A stretch of 64,000 nt of DNA from Symbiodinium sp. CCMP2592 (taxonomy: Eukaryota > Sar > Dinophyceae > Suessiales > Symbiodiniaceae). This document shows, in pieces, positions 52,480-60,039 of this stretch. Where the stretch lies: the NCBI GenBank assembly GCA_905221615.1, contig CAJNDT010000941.1, positions 1 through 64,000 on the forward strand, in the 5' to 3' direction. The translations under genes were made by a program, and so were the position numbers. The notes beneath the pieces are model-generated. The model searched no databases. It was not told where the DNA came from and saw nothing but the letters and a program-made list of their open reading frames with translations. Each line of letters starts with the position of its first letter. Position 1 is the stretch's first letter.

Positions 52480-53310
52480 CTTTTAGGTTTAAGGGTTGGG
52501 GAGGTTTGGGGTTCGGGGCTTAAGGGGTCTTGGGTTTGTAGACCGGGCTGAGGTTTTCTTTAGGGTTCTGCCGTTCTGGCTTCAATTTCGGGGCTCGGTT
52601 TTGCTTAAGTATGAGGTAGTTTTCTTAAGGGTTGGGGAGGTTTGGGGTTCGGGGCTTAAGGGCTTTGGGTTTTAGTTAGATAGGGTTTCAGTTTGGGAAA
52701 GGGTGCTGCCGTTTTGGCTTTTATTTCGGGGCTTGGTTTGGCTTAAGTACCAGATAGGTTTTAGGTTTAAGGCTTGGGGAGGTTCGGGGTTCCGGGCTTG
52801 AGGGGCTTTGGGTTTTTACTTAGGGTTTGTGTTAGATAGCTTTTGGGCTTAAGGGTTGGGGAGGTTCGGGGCTTAAGGGGTTTAAAGGGCTTTGGGCTTT
52901 TTAAGCAAGATAGAGTTTAAGTTGTTTTTTTGTGTGAGACAACTTATGGGTTTAAGGGTTGGGGCGGTCTGGGGTTCGGGGCTTAAGGGGCTTTGGGTTT
53001 ATAGTTAGATAGGGCTTAAGGTCTTTAGCATTAGATAGTTTGTTGGTTTTAAGGGTTGGGGAGGTTTGGGGTTCGGGGCTTAAGGGCCTCTGGGCTTGTA
53101 AGCTAGATGGGCTCTAAGTGGGTTTTTAGTACTAGATAGCTTTTCGGTTTAAGGGTTGGGGAGGTTTGAAGTTCGGGCCTTGGGGGGCTTTGGGCTTTTA
53201 AGTTAGTTTAGAGTTCTGTGGTTTTGGTTTTTATATCGGGGCTTTTTTTTTAGTGCTACCTTTTCCGTTTCAGGGTTGGCTAGGTTTGGGGTTCAGGGTT
53301 CTAGGGTTGT
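52480..53310. repeat. TTTAGGG-like degenerate minisatellite, ~100-bp period
   Basis: About seven copies of a unit with GGTTTAAGGGTTGGGGAGGT, then TTGGGGTTCGGGGCTTAAGG and GGCTTTGGGTTT, separated by TTAGATAG-type spacers (52480, 52625, 52760, 52850, 52945, 53045, 53145). It is inside the transposon, so these are not a telomere. Confidence 0.85.
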
Positions 53311-53597
53311 GGCTTTAGGTCTTCCATCATAGTGTTTGTTTTTGTTGCCGGCTTCTGTTCCTGGGGTTGTGCTGTGGTTGGGTTCTGGCTCGGGTCAGTT
53401 GCTTCGGTTTGTTTTTTGGCTCGGCGGTTTGGTGGTTGTGTGTTTTCCTCGCCCCGCCTTAGGCCCGGACTAGGCCCCAGCACAAGTCCTGTCCGGTCCT
53501 AGGCGCTTTTTTTTTTGGAGGGCCAGGCCCCGACCAGGCCCCATACCCGCCCTCTGTCCCACGGGTCCTGGTCGGGTTCTGGCCCACACAGATCAGC

Positions 53598-53730
53598 CTT
53601 CATGAAACATCATATGAATTCATATGTGTTCATGGGTGCTCATGAACATTCATAAGTGTTCATGGGTGATCATGAATGCTCATGAAGCTTCATGGGATAT
53701 CATAAAACTTCATGTGATATCACATGAAAA
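53598..53730. repeat. TTCATG/CATGAA short repeats
   Basis: TTCATGG, TCATGAA and CATATGA motifs recur every ~10-13 bp. CATGAA and TTCATG are mutually complementary, so hairpins are possible. Function unknown. Confidence 0.8.
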
Positions 53731-53806
53731 ACCCTTGCATTCCGGATGTCTTCGTTTTTTTCTCGCCCTCCTTCGGAAGAGTCTGTGCAGCACCACCGGC
53801 CATCGG

Positions 53807-54738
53807 CTACTCCAAGTCGTCTTCTTCTTCACGGGGCTCACGGGACTTGCGACGAATCCTTCTTGGAATGTGCCCACGACCCTCGGCTGCATCTCCTTCG
53901 CTTGTGCCACTTGCTACAGTCTCAGGCCCGGCGGCTGCAGCACTCGTTCCATCTGTGCCCGCATCTGTAGAAGACCCGGCGGCTGCAGCATTCGTTCCAT
54001 CTGTGCTCGCATCTGTCGAAGGCCCGGCGGCTGCAGCATTGCTTCCATCTGTGGCCGCATCTGTCGAAGACCCGGCGGCTGCAGCATTGGTTCCATCTGT
54101 GGCCGCCATAGACCCATGTGATGCAGCAGCATCGGCTGCAGCATTGCTTCCATCTCCGGCCGCCATAGACCCATCTGTCGAAGAGCCGGCAGCCGCAGAG
54201 CTTGGGCGGTCTGTCGAAGACCCGGCAGCTGCATCTGCTTGGTTCTGAACCTGCCAGGTGTTGCTTTGAGGATGGTCGTAGGATTAAGCAATTAAGCTGT
54301 TCCGGTTCGGGTTGTTGTTGGGGGCACCCACGGGCAAGTCGGGCTATTTACAACACAAGCCTCCCTCTGCAATTGAAACAACCGCTTGCCAGCTCGACCA
54401 AGTCGGTTGACATCTTCTATGGTTTCAGCGGCGGATACAAGACTTCGGAACTCATCTCTGATCCATGCATCAATGTCGACCCTCGCTTCACCCGTCACCG
54501 GCCATTCGGGAAGCGAGTGCAAAAATCTATTGAAGGAATCGGACGAGCTGAGAGTGGCCTCGGCCACTGCAGGTGCTGCTGTCACCATGGACACCGCCTT
54601 TGGCTCCGCTGCCTGGGCTAAACTGGTAAACGATATGTTTGGGTTTGGGGTCCAGGGTTTCGAGGTGCTGCCGTGTTTCAGCAAGTGCCGGTGGTGCAGG
54701 TGCCGGTGGTGCAAGGCCCGCTTTTTGCCTGGGGTCAC
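53807..54738 (-). CDS. 16-residue repeat protein (uncertain frame)
   Basis: A 48-bp unit (53933-54225), about six copies, is open in several frames on both strands. On the minus strand one frame (54166-53807) reads TNAAAAGSSTDAATDG repeats and ends RRIRRKSREPREEEDDLE. Another (54738-53914, one TAA at 54292) reads a non-repetitive SSDSFNRFLHSLPEWPVTGE, RVDIDAWIRDEFRSLVSAAE, IEDVNRLGRAGKRLFQLQRE followed by QPPGLRQMRAQMERML repeats. The second has the more protein-like N-terminal segment. The plus strand also has a 174-codon ORF. Other genes of the transposon are on the minus strand, so I favour minus, but coding is not certain. Confidence 0.35.
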
Positions 54739-54739
54739 C

Positions 54740-55144
54740 GAACCCTTATGCTATCAAACCCCTAATAACTCTTTCAAAAGTTACTCCCAGGCCTTCGGTG
54801 GAGGAGCTGGCGGTGCAGCAGACCCTTTCGGCTTCGGCTCCTTGGGCTCGTTTCTTAAAAGGGTTGGGTTTAGGGTTTAGGGTTAAGGGCGGGATTCTTT
54901 AACTAAGTGCTGCAAAGCTTCGGCTTGGGATGGCGGCCTCAGGGGAATAGCCTTGATCATCAGAGGCCTGTCCCCCCTGCTTGTCGGCCTGGGTGTCGCT
55001 TCTGCCGGCGGTGAGGCGGGAGCCAGCAGTGCCGACACACCCTCCTGGGCTGTGGAAGAGTCAGGTCTTCTATTTCTGCTGGTTTCTAGGAGCTTTAGGG
55101 TTCCGGGGCTTCAGGGTTGAAGGGTTAAAAAAACTGGCCTAAGC
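54740..55144. other. Spacer with TTTAGGG-like motifs
   Basis: GGTTGGGTTTAGGGTTTAGG at ~54859 and AGGGTTCCGGGGCTTCAGGG at ~55095. No gene recognised. Confidence 0.5.
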
Positions 55145-55309
55145 TCATATGAGCCAAGATTCCCGCGACTGAAACATATTCCTGCGGCAGATGGGGCATT
55201 TTCCAGCCGCACGAACCCGCAAATTTCGAAGGCAGGAGATGCAGAAGGGGCCGTGTGCACACAAGCTAAAGGACATAGGAGCTGGGTCCGTCTGCAAGCA
55301 GACGATGCA
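55145..55309 (-). CDS. RING-HC zinc finger (C-terminal end of a transposon gene)
   Basis: The minus-strand frame reads CIVCLQTDPAPMSFSLCAHG, then PFCISCLRNLRVRAAGKCPI then CRRNMFQSRESWLI and TGA at 55147-55145. Spacing C-x2-C-x12-C-x-H-x3-C-x2-C-x11-C-x2-C meets the RING consensus for the C3HC4 type. Upstream in the same frame is GNRSHGSCYRCSPGGTSDAG, open to a TGA near 55400. The neighbouring frame carries an Ala/Thr-rich stretch (ATTESPASATAAENTAA), so the full protein may join this RING to the low-complexity region through a frameshift or splice. RING proteins act as ubiquitin E3 ligases. The longer ORF in this place (55449-55111) is in another frame and hides the motif. Confidence 0.7.
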   Translation of the reverse strand, partial: CIVCLQTDPAPMSFSLCAHGPFCISCLRNLRVRAAGKCPICRRNMFQSRESWLI

Positions 55310-55887
55310 CCTGCTGCCTGCATCACTTGTACCGCCGGGGCTGCAGCGATAGCAGCTGCCGTGACTTCTGTTGCCGCTGCTGTGTTCTCAGCTGCTGTCG
55401 CAGATGCCGGGCTTTCTGTTGTAGCTGCGGTGTCCTCAGCTGCTGTCACAGCTGCCGTGGCTACTGTTGCAGGTGCTGTCGCTGCTGCGGTGTTCTGAGG
55501 TGGCCCATCGGTGTTCGCAGCTGGCCCATCGGTGCTCGCAGCTGGCCCATCGGTGCTCGCAGCTGTGTTGTCTGCATTTCCATCACCTGATCCACCAGCT
55601 GTGCTTGTCCAATTGGCCTGGTTCCAATGGCCTCTCCCGCCGCCCGAACTCCACGAGCCCCACGAGTTCCACGATCCACGGCCCCGGTGTCGGTTTCCAG
55701 AGTTCCTGGTCCAGTTGCTTCCACTCCCGCCACCTCTGTTTCCGGAGCCACTGTTCCAGCTACTTGCACTCCAAGAGCCTGCACAGGGTTTCGGTTTCGG
55801 GTTTTAGGGGTTTAGCATTGAGGGTTTCAGGTTTAGTGGTTTAGTATTCAGGGTTTCAGGGTTTAGGGTTAAGGGGTTTAGAGCAAT
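55310..55887. other. Low-complexity region between RING and Gly-rich gene
   Basis: A 24-bp repeat (GGTGCTCGCAGCTGGCCCATC, 3-4 copies, ~55497-55563), Trp/Gly/Asn/Arg-rich minus-strand frames, and GGGTTTAGGGTTAAGGGGTT at ~55859. It may be coding for the N-terminal part of the RING protein. Confidence 0.4.
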
Positions 55888-56445
55888 TCAGCCGTTGCCT
55901 TGGTTCCAGCCACCACTGCCGGATCCGGATCCATGGCTTGCCCAAGCACTGCCGCCTCCACTGCCGCCGCTGCCAGACCCAGAGCTACCGTAGTTCTGCT
56001 GGCCTGCCCAAGCACCGCCACTGCCGCCGCTGCCAGACCCAGAGCTCCCGTAGTTCTGCTGGCCTGCCCAAGCACCGCCACTGCCGCCGCTGCCAGACCC
56101 AGCGCTCCCACCGTAGTTGTGCTGGCCTGCCCAAGCACCGCCACTACCGCCGCCCCAGCTACCACTGCCACTGCCACGGCCGCTGCCAGACCCAGAGCTT
56201 CCACCGTAGCTGTGCTGGCCTGCCCAAGCACCAAAGCCACCGCCATTGCCAGCATCGTTCAGCTGGCCTTGTTGGTCAAGGCGGCGGAGAAGGTTCTTTG
56301 CGACCCGTAGTCGCTTCCGCTTTCTCGAACTGGACGTCGACGAGGAGCTGGAGCTGGATGTATCCAGCAAGGCGATTGCCTCTTTCAACTTTCTAAATTT
56401 CCTCTTCCTCGCCCCACTTCTTTTGTCCTTCTTCTTTCGCCCCAT
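55888..56445 (-). CDS. Basic protein with 20-residue Gly/Ser repeats (GGAWAGQQNYGSSGSGSG)
   Basis: 185 aa, complete. The N-terminus is MGRKKKDKRSGARKRKFRKL, strongly basic and nuclear-signal-like, then an S-rich stretch, RKRKRLRVAKNLLRRLDQQG, and four or five 60-bp (20-aa) repeats built on GGAWAGQQNYGSSGSGSG. Repeats of Gly/Ser with single Trp/Tyr/Gln/Asn resemble the prion-like low-complexity tails of RNA-binding proteins, able to phase-separate. It is part of the minus-strand gene set of the transposon. The repeat could expand or contract by slippage. Function unknown. Confidence 0.55.
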   Translation of the reverse strand: MGRKKKDKRSGARKRKFRKLKEAIALLDTSSSSSSSTSSSRKRKRLRVAKNLLRRLDQQGQLNDAGNGGGFGAWAGQHSYGGSSGSGSGRGSGSGSWGGGSGGAWAGQHNYGGSAGSGSGGSGGAWAGQQNYGSSGSGSGGSGGAWAGQQNYGSSGSGSGGSGGGSAWASHGSGSGSGGWNQGNG

Positions 56446-57087
56446 GGGGCGATCGTGAGGTTATGCCCTAAGGGCAACCTCAAAAACACGAAGAATGGCC
56501 TTCCTAAGGTTTGAGCAATACATTTTGTGGAATATTGATTGCTCTTAAGCTTCTTGAGCACATGCGACTCCAGCAGAATTGACTTGAAGTCTTTGGCTGG
56601 CTCTGGTTCCGGGGTTGGCTTCAGGTCTCGCGTCTGGTCTCGGCCCAGCAGAGGCCCTGTCTCAGGTCCTCTGCCGGTCCGAGACCGATGTCTCGGCCCA
56701 ACCTAGTCCCTGGGGCTTGGTACTAGGTCGGTTCGAGACATGTCTTTCCCACCCCTCGCTCAGCACCCACCCACTCCCCAAAAAACCGCCAAGGATGTCT
56801 TGCAAGATCGCTACGAAGCAATTCCTAATATCAGTTAAGGGACTTTTCAAGCAGAACCCCTTGGAGAAAAAAAGCGCCAAAAACGTCTTTCACAATCGAT
56901 GCAAACAATTGCAGACCTATAAGGGACACAACTCCGAGGAAACCTTTGGGATACTTAGCCGATCGACCTAGGCTTCGGCTTGGACTTGCAGCTGGCAGCA
57001 GCGAAATTTTTTTGTGCTCTTCAGCTTCGGCCAGAAGCTCCAGTCAAAAGTGGTGCTGAGCACCGAGGATCGGCATCTTCTGCTGGA
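56446..57087. other. Spacer without recognised gene
   Basis: Mixed sequence with GGTCTCG(G/C)-type short repeats at 56620-56700. Nothing else seen. Confidence 0.4.
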
Positions 57088-58131
57088 TCACTCCGAAGCG
57101 ATCTCTTCGTCCCGAAGCTTCACAGCAAAGGCTTTGGTAATCTTACCCTTGGTCTTCGTCTTCCGCAATTTTTGCATGACAGCCTGGAGCACAGCATGAA
57201 ACTTCAAGCTCTGGGTCGTTGTGCAAGCCACGACGAGCTGACCATGCTCATCCAAAATGTAGCTCTTTTCCTTGAAGGGGCCTTTGAGAGACAAGAGGGC
57301 GACATTCAGGACTGTCTCCAAGCTCAAGGGCGTCTTCTTCAAGCTTCCAGCACTGGGCTTCTTCATGACCTTAGGCTTGCTAGCAGCAGGTTCCTCAGGC
57401 ACGGATTTCCCCGCTGGTCGCTTCATGCTTGCGGCTTTGGCTGCCAAGGCTTCGACATCGCCATCAGAATCGTCCTCTTCTTCTTCGTCTCCTTCTCCCG
57501 ACTTCCCGCCCTTGAGGAAGGACCACAGAGGAAGACCGTCGGAATCTTGAGAAAGAGGAATGTCCTGGTACTTCTTCAAGCCATAGATGTCGCTCTCCGG
57601 GCCTGCAGATCCTGCAGCTTCTGAGGGCTCTGCACCAGCAGCTTGGCGAACACGAGTACGAAGCTCCTTCAACTGGGCTAGCTTGTCACCCAGGCCGCAC
57701 AGTGCTTCTTCGCACTTTCGCCACTCCTTCTCGCTTGAGCCTCCCAAACAAAGTCGCCGAACATGGTTTAAGACGACGATGGTCCTGTCAGCCACATCCC
57801 CTGCCACAGTACCCAAAGGTCCGGACTTCGGCCTGCAAGCGGGGACGCTGGTGAACACGTTCATGAAAACCTCCTTGAGCTGGGAGTAAGACAAGTTGGC
57901 AGTCGGGCAAGCACTTAGAATGGCCATGAGGAAAGGCACCAACTTCGCCAGGGACTGGAACCTGATTGCACACGAACTCCAAGCACTTTCGTACTCGTGG
58001 AAGTTGAATGCATTGCCCGCCCCGACCTCATCCACATGATTCTTCAAGGCATCAGCAAGCCGTTCTGTCTCCACCCGAGCTTTGGGTGAATTGCGAGCAC
58101 CACCCCTCGGCACAGCAGCCTTCTTCACCAT
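57088..58131 (-). CDS. 347-aa protein with MKRPAGK/MKKPSAG motifs (transposon cargo)
   Basis: Complete ORF. The N-terminal half is helical: ETERLADALKNHVDEVGAGN, FHEYESAWSSCAIRFQSLAK, LVPFLMAILSACPTANLSYS, TIVVLNHVRRLCLGGSSEKE. Then an acidic linker (GEGDEEEEDDSDGDVEAL). The C-terminal third has MKRPAGKSVPEE, KVMKKPSAGSLKKT and a small domain (LETVLNVALLSLKGPFKEKS, DEHGQLVVACTTTQSLKFHA, MQKLRKTKTKGKITKAFAVK). The M(K/R)(K/R)P(A/S)x(K/G) motifs are common in dinoflagellate proteins of unknown role. No catalytic residues visible. Same strand as the transposase-like gene, ~200 bp upstream spacer to the next gene. Function unknown. Confidence 0.6.
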   Translation of the reverse strand: MVKKAAVPRGGARNSPKARVETERLADALKNHVDEVGAGNAFNFHEYESAWSSCAIRFQSLAKLVPFLMAILSACPTANLSYSQLKEVFMNVFTSVPACRPKSGPLGTVAGDVADRTIVVLNHVRRLCLGGSSEKEWRKCEEALCGLGDKLAQLKELRTRVRQAAGAEPSEAAGSAGPESDIYGLKKYQDIPLSQDSDGLPLWSFLKGGKSGEGDEEEEDDSDGDVEALAAKAASMKRPAGKSVPEEPAASKPKVMKKPSAGSLKKTPLSLETVLNVALLSLKGPFKEKSYILDEHGQLVVACTTTQSLKFHAVLQAVMQKLRKTKTKGKITKAFAVKLRDEEIASE

Positions 58132-58342
58132 GGCCCTGCAGCTAGAAAAAAACCTGGCGACCTAGAAGCTGCTGAAAATTAATGCTACGGCATGGAAAAC
58201 TTATGCAAAATCAGAGCTGGGCTGGTCACTTTGACATCACTTGCACCCGATTGGCAATTGGAGGCAGACAGTTCCTTAATCCGCTCTTTTGTGCTTCTGC
58301 TTCACTGGTTGGAAGAGTAAACCTGCCGAGCTGTACACTGAC

Positions 58343-58606
58343 CTAGTAGGTGCGGTTCAGCCGGTTCAGCAACCTCCGGTCGTCCACTTCAAGGTACCAC
58401 TCAGCTGCACAGGTTTCGCACCAGTGATTTTCATGAGCAATGCACAGACGGATGCAGGGCTTCCCATGCTTGGCGCATTGATCGCTGCATCGCACACCGA
58501 CTTCAGTGCTCTCTGGAGTCAGCTGCCTGCTCGACGGAGTCTGCACATCCATGTAGCTCTCATCACCGCCACGGGAAGCAGAGCAGCAGCAGCACACGGA
58601 GCCCAT
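58343..58606 (-). CDS. Small zinc-binding protein with lipidation-like N-terminus
   Basis: ATG at 58606 gives 87 aa starting MGSVCCCCSASRGGDESYMD. The longer in-frame Met at 58861 would add a stretch without protein character, so I prefer the shorter start. Gly2 followed by a Cys cluster suits N-myristoylation plus palmitoylation. The second half, CSDQCAKHGKPCIRLCIAHE, NHWCETCAAEWY, has C-x3-C-x2-H-x3-C-x3-C-x2-H-x4-C-x2-C ligands for two zinc ions. I have seen similar HGxxCxRxC...GHxxxC patterns in dinoflagellate transposon ORFs. It is the first minus-strand gene inside the right end of the transposon. Confidence 0.55.
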   Translation of the reverse strand: MGSVCCCCSASRGGDESYMDVQTPSSRQLTPESTEVGVRCSDQCAKHGKPCIRLCIAHENHWCETCAAEWYLEVDDRRLLNRLNRTY

Positions 58607-58814
58607 GCTTGCAAAGAAGGAAGGCGGCCCGGGCGATATACGTGAAATCTGCTGCAAAGATTTAACAGATGCGGCAAACATGAATGGAATTAGCCCATGC
58701 TCACAGCAGCTGCAGATGATGATGCAGACTATGCGGGACGACAGTAAGCTTGCCCTCGGCCCCATGCCAGTCCCCAATGCAGGTTCTGGCAGGGTCCGAG
58801 GGCCTGGGTTCTCA

Positions 58815-58972
58815 ACCCAAAAATCAATATCTATTTCAATAAAGAGAAGCATATGTTTCAATATGATGCATGATACAAATTCAATACAACATTGATATGA
58901 TCACAGGCCTATTATTGTTTCTTGCGCAAAATCAATATAGGACATTGATTTTGCGCTCAAAACAATATGTGG
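58815..58972 (-). repeat. Right subterminal TCAATAT/TATTGA motifs
   Basis: At least nine CAATAT, TCAATA or TATTGA motifs, plus the inverted pair GCGCAAAATCAATATAGGAC / ACATTGATTTTGCGC (58924-58956). Mirrors 48397-48560. Confidence 0.65.
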
Positions 58973-59003
58973 ATTGTCTTTTTTCAATAACCGAGTCTCT
59001 GGG
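58973..59003 (-). repeat. Right terminal inverted repeat of the 10.6-kb transposon
   Basis: Reads on the minus strand CCCAGAGACTCGGTTATTGA then AAAAAGACAAT. Followed outside by (TA)n. Confidence 0.85.
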
Positions 59004-59340
59004 ATATATATATATATATATGTATATTTATATTAAAGCCAGTACATGAACCCGAACATTTTATTACATTTGATGTTGTATTTACGGTTTTACGCCATAC
59101 AAGTACTTTCAAGAATTGATGTATTTTTTGTGTGCTTGTATTGGGGAAATCATACAGATAATATGACATTTAGAAACCCAACCCACCAACCCAGCACAGG
59201 CAAGGTTAGGAGTGCGGAGCACATAATAAAATACAACCAAATTCCTAAACCAGCCCCAAAAAACAAAATGGTGGAAAAGAAACGCTTTTTTTAACATTGC
59301 GGGAAAGACGAGACACAAAGATAACAATAAAAATAATGCG
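59004..59340 (-). repeat. Modules C and partial D of element R after the transposon
   Basis: (TA)nGTATATTTATATTAAAGCC, module C (59033-59107), then a diverged D-like stretch. It contains a 60-bp sequence (GTTATCTTTGTGTCTCGTC... inverted) not found in F. Confidence 0.85.
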
Positions 59341-59706
59341 GCTCTGCCTCCAGCCAGGCGCACAGAAGCACCCACAGACGACAAAGATCAAAGATATGAT
59401 GCGACGAAGCAATTTTATCGACGTTCGAGATCTTAGTAGTTTGGGGCCACGGTCGGATGAAGGCCACGTGAAACACTTTTGGGGGGTCAAAGAACCAACA
59501 AATTATTAGGAATCTAGGTAGGTTTGTTGTAAAAACTCATGAAATCCCAATAAGTCTTAATCATGGGTAGACGGGTTGCAAAGTGGGCGTTCTCACGATC
59601 GGCAGTTGTAAAGTGGGGATTCTCACACGGAAAGCAGTGTCTGTGGTTGTAAAGTGGGGATTCTGGTTGTAAAGTAGGGATTCTGGTTGTAAAGCGGGTT
59701 AATCTC
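59341..59706 (-). repeat. A module of element R
   Basis: Reverse complement of 37997-38364; ends GGGTTAATCTC. Confidence 0.92.
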
Positions 59707-59739
59707 CCCCTGGGGGGGGGGGGGCCGCGGAGCGCGTGA

Positions 59740-59740
<1 letters not shown>
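59707..59740. repeat. Outer part of the right inverted repeat of the 8.2-kb element
   Basis: CCCCT, G13, CCGCGGAGCGCGTGACCA, then (TA)n. Inverted it matches TGGTCA(G/C)GCG of the left end. Confidence 0.75.
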
Positions 59741-59782
<42 letters not shown>

Positions 59783-60029
59783 CACACACATATCTATCGT
59801 GGTTTCGGGTTAAGAACGCCCGCGTTGCAACCAACATCACTTTCCAACCTGCATGGCTGCCGTAAAGGATGATGCTAGAGATTCTAGGCTTTGACGTTAT
59901 CAGTTAATAGGGTTGTTAAGAAGCTTTCCCAACCGGTTGCAAAGTGGGGATTCCGGAAAGGCTCATGGGTTGTAAAGTGGGGGTTCTGGTTGTAAAGTGG
60001 GGATTCTGGTTGTAAAGCGGGGTACACGC
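59741..60029 (+). repeat. (TA)n and B module of element F
   Basis: (TA)n, a short (CA)n, then the B module 59774-60029, ending GGGGTACACGC directly before GGGTGGTAAC. Confidence 0.92.
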
Positions 60030-60039
60030 GGGTGGTAAC
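60030..60039. repeat. 10-bp target-site duplication (right) of element F
   Basis: GGGTGGTAAC, identical to 37987-37996. Confidence 0.85.

Larger units (their letters stand above)
48366..59003. mobile_element. 10.6-kb DNA transposon with 31-bp TIRs, inserted in (TA)n
   Basis: Left end CCCAGAGGCTCGGTTATTGA... and right end (inverted) CCCAGAGACTCGGTTATTGA... agree at 23 of the first 24 positions, plus ACAAT at 27-31. Outside the left end is GGTATGCAT...(TA)n; outside the right end is (TA)nGTATATTTATATTAAAGCC. These two flanks are contiguous, without the element, at 48005-48060 and, inverted, at 38690-38735. The insertion is therefore directly visible by paralogous empty sites and used a TA-type target. 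Both ends have many TATTGA/TCAATAT motifs within ~180 bp. Recognisable genes inside are all on the minus strand. Confidence 0.85.
47511..59706 (-). mobile_element. Element R: reverse copy of the 1.6-kb element, split by a 10.6-kb transposon
   Basis: R proper is 47511-48365 plus 59004-59706 (~1.56 kb). Read on the minus strand it repeats F: GAGATTAACCCGC end, A module (59706-59341), C (59107-59033), (TA)n, D (48330-48139), C (48128-48058), (TA)n, E (48020-47790), (TA)n, B module and GCGTGTACCCC end. It differs from F by lacking the TTTAGGG-like block and by scattered substitutions. It sits in a G-tract near the right end of the 8.2-kb element. The flanks (CCATTG then G-run, CCCCTG then G-run) allow but do not prove a target duplication. 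Confidence 0.8.
39313..59740. mobile_element. TIR element (8.2 kb net) with integrase, OTU protease and primase genes
   Basis: It lies in a (TA)n tract of element F. Left end: TGGTCAGGCGTCTGG, CCCAG, C25, then ATGGTATGGTCGGATAGGG. Right end read on the minus strand: TGGTCACGCGCTCCGCGG, C13, then (across the later R insertion) C12 and AATGGTCAATGGTCCTGGAT then AGGGTGG. The ends are thus inverted copies over ~75 bp around a poly-C core. Removing R (47511-59706) leaves 39313-47510 plus 59707-59740, about 8.2 kb. Minus-strand genes inside are a RepB-like primase, a Stc1-like protein, a DDE integrase and an OTU protease. Boundaries are good to a few bp because of the TA tract. That these genes move the element is inference. 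Confidence 0.7.
37997..60029 (+). mobile_element. Element F: ~1.6-kb non-autonomous element, split by a 20.4-kb insertion
   Basis: F proper is 37997-39312 plus 59741-60029 (~1.6 kb). Left end GAGATTAACCCGC and right end (inverted) GCGTGTACCCCGC both continue into tandem CTTTACAACCAGAATCCCCA motifs, giving imperfect inverted ends of ~60 bp. Inside, in order, are an A module (to 38364), TTTAGGG-like repeats, module C (38615), (TA)n, module D (38723), C again (38934), (TA)n, module E (39113) and (TA)n, then the B module at 59774-60029. The reverse copy R has the same order. No coding capacity, so movement would need enzymes in trans. It is flanked by the 10-bp duplication and breaks a reading frame. 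Confidence 0.8.

Noticed and set aside
52480..53310. A chromosome end (telomere)
   Set aside because: Repeats are degenerate with ~100-bp period and lie inside a transposon flanked by its inverted ends.
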